NCBI GenBank assembly: GCA_023443315.1
Contig: JAEZVA010000028.1
Span: 1 to 64,000, forward strand
DNA from: Bacillota bacterium
Lineage (GTDB): Bacteria > Bacillota > Clostridia > Oscillospirales > Ruminococcaceae
Reading direction: 5' to 3'
DNA length: 64,000 bases
Shown here: one piece after another, positions 61,609 to 64,000 of the stretch
How positions within the stretch are numbered: the first letter of the stretch is position 1
Layout of the letters: each line of letters starts with the position of its first letter
Program-made: the position numbers and the translations under genes
The notes under the pieces: model-generated
Told to the model about the DNA's origin: nothing
The model's database searches: none
Seen by the model: the letters and a program-made list of their open reading frames with translations, nothing else

Positions 61609-62091
61609 TTAAAATTGCTGCATTAAGCACACCGCGTGAGCAGAAATTCCAAGACCCTCTCCCGTAAAGCCAAGCTGCTCTTCCGTGGTTGCCTTAACAC
61701 CGATGCGCTCAATGTCGCAGCAGATTGCGTCTGCAATATTCTTGCGCATCTGCTCAATATAAGGCGAAAGTTTCGGTTCTTGTGCAACAATGGTGGCGTC
61801 AATGTTTCCTACCCGATACCCTGCTTCCTTTGCAATCTGCACGACCCTTTTTAACAGCATTATGCTGTTCGCATTATGGTAAGCTTCGTCGGTATCGGGA
61901 AAATGCCTGCCAATATCACCGAGCGCAAGCGCGCCCAGTATCGAATCGGATACTGCGTGGGCCAGTACATCCGCATCCGAATGCCCCAAAAGCCCTTTTT
62001 TATATGGTATGGTAACCCCACCAAGAATCAATGCACGACCCGAAACAAGCCTATGCACATCATATCCGTGACCGATTCTTAAATCCATCAT
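61609..62091 (-). CDS. ispF: 2-C-methyl-D-erythritol 2,4-cyclodiphosphate synthase
   Basis: MEP-pathway enzyme forming MEcPP. The 160-residue protein has GHGYDVHRL (Asp11, His13), LGHSDADVLAHAVSD, DTDEAYHNANSIMLLK and GFTGEGLGISAHAV, the usual zinc and CDP sites. It starts 23 bases after ispD, so ispDF form a unit. Confidence 0.96.
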   Translation of the reverse strand: MMDLRIGHGYDVHRLVSGRALILGGVTIPYKKGLLGHSDADVLAHAVSDSILGALALGDIGRHFPDTDEAYHNANSIMLLKRVVQIAKEAGYRVGNIDATIVAQEPKLSPYIEQMRKNIADAICCDIERIGVKATTEEQLGFTGEGLGISAHAVCLMQQF

Positions 62092-62113
62092 TGTATCGGC
62101 TCTCCGTTTCCTT

Positions 62114-62824
62114 CTACTTTTCGTCCGTTATATCCTGCCATTGCATGAGTGCGCGGGCAATGGCAATATCCTCTGGCGTTGTAATCTTTATGTTTTTATA
62201 GTCTCCCTCACACAGATACACGGTATGACCTGCACGTTCAAACAACTGGCAATCGTCGGTAAGGTCAAGCCCCATGTGAATTGCCTGCTTGAGCGACATC
62301 CGGTAAGTATCTGCCGAAAACATCTGCGGGGTTTGCACTTGATATAGATTGCTTCTGTCTACCGTTTGCTCTACCTTTTTGTCGGCACCTACGCGTTTTA
62401 CGGTATCCTTTACAGGAACAGCCGCTGCGGTCGCGCCGTAGATCAGCGCATTCTCAATCACAGAATTCACTGTATGGTCTGGTACCAAAGGGCGTGCGCC
62501 ATCGTGAATAATATAAAAATCCGCCTTGTCGCTGCAAGACGAAATCCCGTTAGAGACAGACTCCTGCCTTGTTGCTCCGCCCGCAACAACACAGCGAAGT
62601 TTACGAAACCCAAATTCCTCTGCCATGCTACCGACGTCCATAATGTGCTCGCCCTTGGTCACCACGATGATTTCATCGACAGACGCGCATTGTTGAAATA
62701 CACGGATACTATGTGCAAGCACCGGCATCCCTCCGAGCATAATCATCTGTTTGTCAATGCCTTGCCCCATTCTCGCTGAACTGCCGGCTGCAACAATAAT
62801 TGCCGAGATGAAATGGTTTTGCAT
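62114..62824 (-). CDS. ispD: 2-C-methyl-D-erythritol 4-phosphate cytidylyltransferase
   Basis: MEP-pathway enzyme joining CTP and MEP. The 236-residue protein has AAGSSARMGQGIDKQ near 13-27, the IIHDGARPLV motif, and QVQTPQMF near 165-175, the IspD pattern. The ATG at 62824 has GAGGG upstream. It precedes ispF in the same unit; with ispA it covers early isoprenoid synthesis. Confidence 0.95.
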   Translation of the reverse strand: MQNHFISAIIVAAGSSARMGQGIDKQMIMLGGMPVLAHSIRVFQQCASVDEIIVVTKGEHIMDVGSMAEEFGFRKLRCVVAGGATRQESVSNGISSCSDKADFYIIHDGARPLVPDHTVNSVIENALIYGATAAAVPVKDTVKRVGADKKVEQTVDRSNLYQVQTPQMFSADTYRMSLKQAIHMGLDLTDDCQLFERAGHTVYLCEGDYKNIKITTPEDIAIARALMQWQDITDEK

Positions 62825-62874
62825 CTGTGTCCCTCGTTTTCTTTCCTTACTCTTTTCTATAGCTTCTCAATAGC

Positions 62875-62880
62875 ATTATA
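62875..62880 (-). promoter_or_regulatory. -10 element of ispDF
   Basis: TATAAT on the minus strand, 51 bases before ispD, following TTACGT. The -35 region (TTTCAA at 17 bases) is weak. Confidence 0.4.
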
Positions 62881-62919
62881 ACGTAAGAACGGTGGTTTTG
62901 AAATAAAAACACAGCAAAT

Positions 62920-63714
62920 TTAGTTTGGATAGGCATTGTTATTTACCGGATGCTGAATTCCGTTATAATCGATGGATGCTTCACCTGAAATCAGCAGGTT
63001 ACTTACCGTAACAAATACATACCCCTGCTTCTTAAGGGCTTTTATGATATCGGGCAGCGCGGCTCTGGTATTGTCAAGACCGGTGTGCATCAAAATAATC
63101 CCGCCGGGCTTTGCCTTTTGCAGTACACGGCTAGTCAGCTTTGGGGGTTCCGGTTTCCGCCAATCAATGCTGTCGATCGACCACTGGATGACCGTGTGCT
63201 TCATCTCCTGCGCGGTTTGCACCACCGTATCGTTATAAGCGCCAGACGGGGCACGGAACAGCGTCGGCCATACCCCTGTTGCCTTTTGTATTACCTCGTC
63301 TGCCATGGAGATATCCTTTTTTATCTGCTCTGCAGAAAGTTTGGTCATATCGGGATGTGCGTAAGAGTGATTGCCGATTTCATGTCCGGCTTCCTCTATC
63401 ATTTTTGCCTCGTTCGGGTTCTTTTCCGCCCATTCTCCCACTAAAAAGAAGGTGCAAACCACATCCTGCTTTTTGAGGATATCCAATAGCTCGGGGATAT
63501 CGTCCGCTGTCCATGCCGCGTTAAAGGTCAATGCAAGCCGCTTGTCTGAAACCTCAACGCCATACACAGGAAGCTTTGCATAATGTGCCCACCCTGATGC
63601 CGGAACGACAACATGGTCAAGCTTTGCAGCAAGAAATAGAAACGCAATGAACACGGCAACAGCCAAAACCATCGTGAACAGGTTGCTTTTTGTTATAATC
63701 ATGTATCGTTTCAT
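62920..63714 (-). CDS. Polysaccharide deacetylase, PdaB-like, with altered first motif
   Basis: A 264-residue protein with an N-terminal membrane anchor (about 12-30) and a NodB-type carbohydrate esterase family 4 domain. Motif 2 HSYAHPDM and later motifs RAPSGAYND, SIDSIDWRKP and LMHTG are present, but motif 1 reads TFNAAWTADD where active CE4 enzymes have TFDDG, so the usual catalytic base is replaced by Asn and the paired metal Asp is shifted or lost. PdaB-like proteins act on spore cortex peptidoglycan; activity here is doubtful. The ATG at 63714 has GGAGG upstream; a TTG at 63720 is possible. A sigma-E-like promoter is upstream. Confidence 0.8.
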   Translation of the reverse strand: MKRYMIITKSNLFTMVLAVAVFIAFLFLAAKLDHVVVPASGWAHYAKLPVYGVEVSDKRLALTFNAAWTADDIPELLDILKKQDVVCTFFLVGEWAEKNPNEAKMIEEAGHEIGNHSYAHPDMTKLSAEQIKKDISMADEVIQKATGVWPTLFRAPSGAYNDTVVQTAQEMKHTVIQWSIDSIDWRKPEPPKLTSRVLQKAKPGGIILMHTGLDNTRAALPDIIKALKKQGYVFVTVSNLLISGEASIDYNGIQHPVNNNAYPN

Positions 63715-63774
63715 ATACAATAGGCCCTCCGCTCTGCAAAACAGCCGAATCGTTCACCGCATTGCTGCATAGCC

Positions 63775-63804
63775 ATTATATGCCGTTTGGCATGTACGCT
63801 ATTC
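63775..63804 (-). promoter_or_regulatory. Possible sigma-E/sigma-A promoter of the PdaB-like gene
   Basis: CATATAAT (63775-63782 on the minus strand) fits seven of eight positions of the sigma-E -10 box, and GAATAGC (63798-63804) gives five of seven of the -35 box at 15 bases. The same TATAAT fits sigma-A, but without a good -35. Bacillus pdaB is a sporulation gene, so sigma-E is plausible. An adjoining 14-base near-palindrome ATGCC-GTTT-GGCAT overlaps it. Confidence 0.35.
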
Positions 63805-64000
63805 GGAGCAAGGACTTTGTCTTTCGAAACCGTGCGCATAACTGTTTTCAACGCGCATTACATCAAGTAATTTAAGAATTCAATGAATATAACAAACCTG
63901 TCGCGTTGATGCACTTATACAACCATTTAGTCGATGAGCGTGCTTCACCTGATAAACGTGAATTTGATGTTTTCATGAAAGATATCGCCCATAGCCGTGT
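63805..64000. other. Non-coding or edge region at the right end
   Basis: About 200 bases with no gene I can support. A plus-strand frame is open from an ATG at 63909 to the window end (30 codons, protein-like LYNHLVDERASPDKREFDV), but it has no ribosome site and a stop lies in frame upstream at 63849-63851. It could be the beginning of a plus-strand gene or a remnant. Confidence 0.25.

Noticed and set aside
63909..64000. Open plus-strand frame at the right edge
   Set aside because: Protein-like but only 30 codons, no ribosome site, and an in-frame stop just upstream; cannot be called a gene from this window.
1..64000. CRISPR array, insertion sequence, prophage, tRNA or rRNA
   Set aside because: No regularly spaced repeats, transposase or integrase motifs, or tRNA cloverleaf pattern were seen in the gaps; the gaps are all shorter than 300 bases.

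Overview
The window is a block of chromosomal core genes from an endospore-forming, low-to-intermediate G+C Firmicute, most likely a clostridium of the Ruminococcaceae/Oscillospiraceae kind. Reasons: an eight-gene spoIIIA operon, SpoIVFA/SpoIVFB-like, YunB, YabP, YabQ, a SpoVB-like flippase and a PdaB-like deacetylase are all present; CcpA-type carbon control is implied by HprK; gene orders such as ispA-xseB-xseA-(M22)-nusB-asp23-spoIIIA and rqcP-yabP-yabQ-divIC-S1 are typical of clostridia. The genus is inferred from gene order and protein style only; no rRNA is present.

Every gene I can support lies on the minus strand, so the window reads as one long co-oriented replication arm and is described here from low to high coordinate, which is the reverse of transcription. 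1-4.1 kb: edge of a DUF212 gene, ispA, xseBA, a TsaD paralogue, nusB. 4.2-9.9 kb: asp23 and spoIIIAH to spoIIIAA. 10-17 kb: secF, secD, purB, a type Ic aminotransferase, asnS. 17-24.5 kb: an uncharacterised radical SAM pair, SpoIVFB and SpoIVFA-like proteins, gatB, gatA, gatC. 24.5-42 kb: ligA, yunB, pfkA, dnaE, whiA, rapZ, murB, ROK glucokinase, PHP protein, hprK, DUF3267 protein, RNA methyltransferase, hpf, amidohydrolase. 42-48 kb: the S1/divIC/yabQ/yabP/rqcP/hup/mazG/spoVB-like cluster. 48-60 kb: nucleoside kinase, hemZ, MBL hydrolase, dtd, rel, recJ, FAD protein, CdaR-like protein, cdaA. 60-64 kb: cysteine desulfurase plus DUF3343, ispF, ispD, PdaB-like protein.

Functionally this is housekeeping plus sporulation: the mother-cell feeding-tube complex (SpoIIIA), the sigma-K processing pair (SpoIVFA/B), isoprenoid synthesis (IspA, IspD, IspF), alarmone and second-messenger enzymes (Rel, CdaA with CdaR), glycolytic and sugar control (PfkA, glucokinase, HprK), replication and repair (DnaE, LigA, RecJ, XseAB), and indirect tRNA amidation (GatCAB). 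Several junctions overlap by 1-20 bases, marking tight operons. Sigma-A-like promoters with 17-base spacers are readable before secD, the aminotransferase, pfkA and recJ, and strong hairpin-plus-T terminators close many units.

I found no insertion sequence, prophage, CRISPR array, rRNA or tRNA gene, and no obvious accessory island. The most interesting items are modest: a TsaD paralogue inside the nusB-xseA unit, an unknown radical SAM pair beside spoIVFB, a cysteine desulfurase joined to a DUF3343 carrier-like protein, a PdaB-like deacetylase whose first catalytic motif is altered, palindromes on promoters, an inverted repeat inside the spoIIIA operon, an 89-base spoIIIAA/spoIIIAB overlap and frequent TTG starts. 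I do not see a convincing new multi-gene system.
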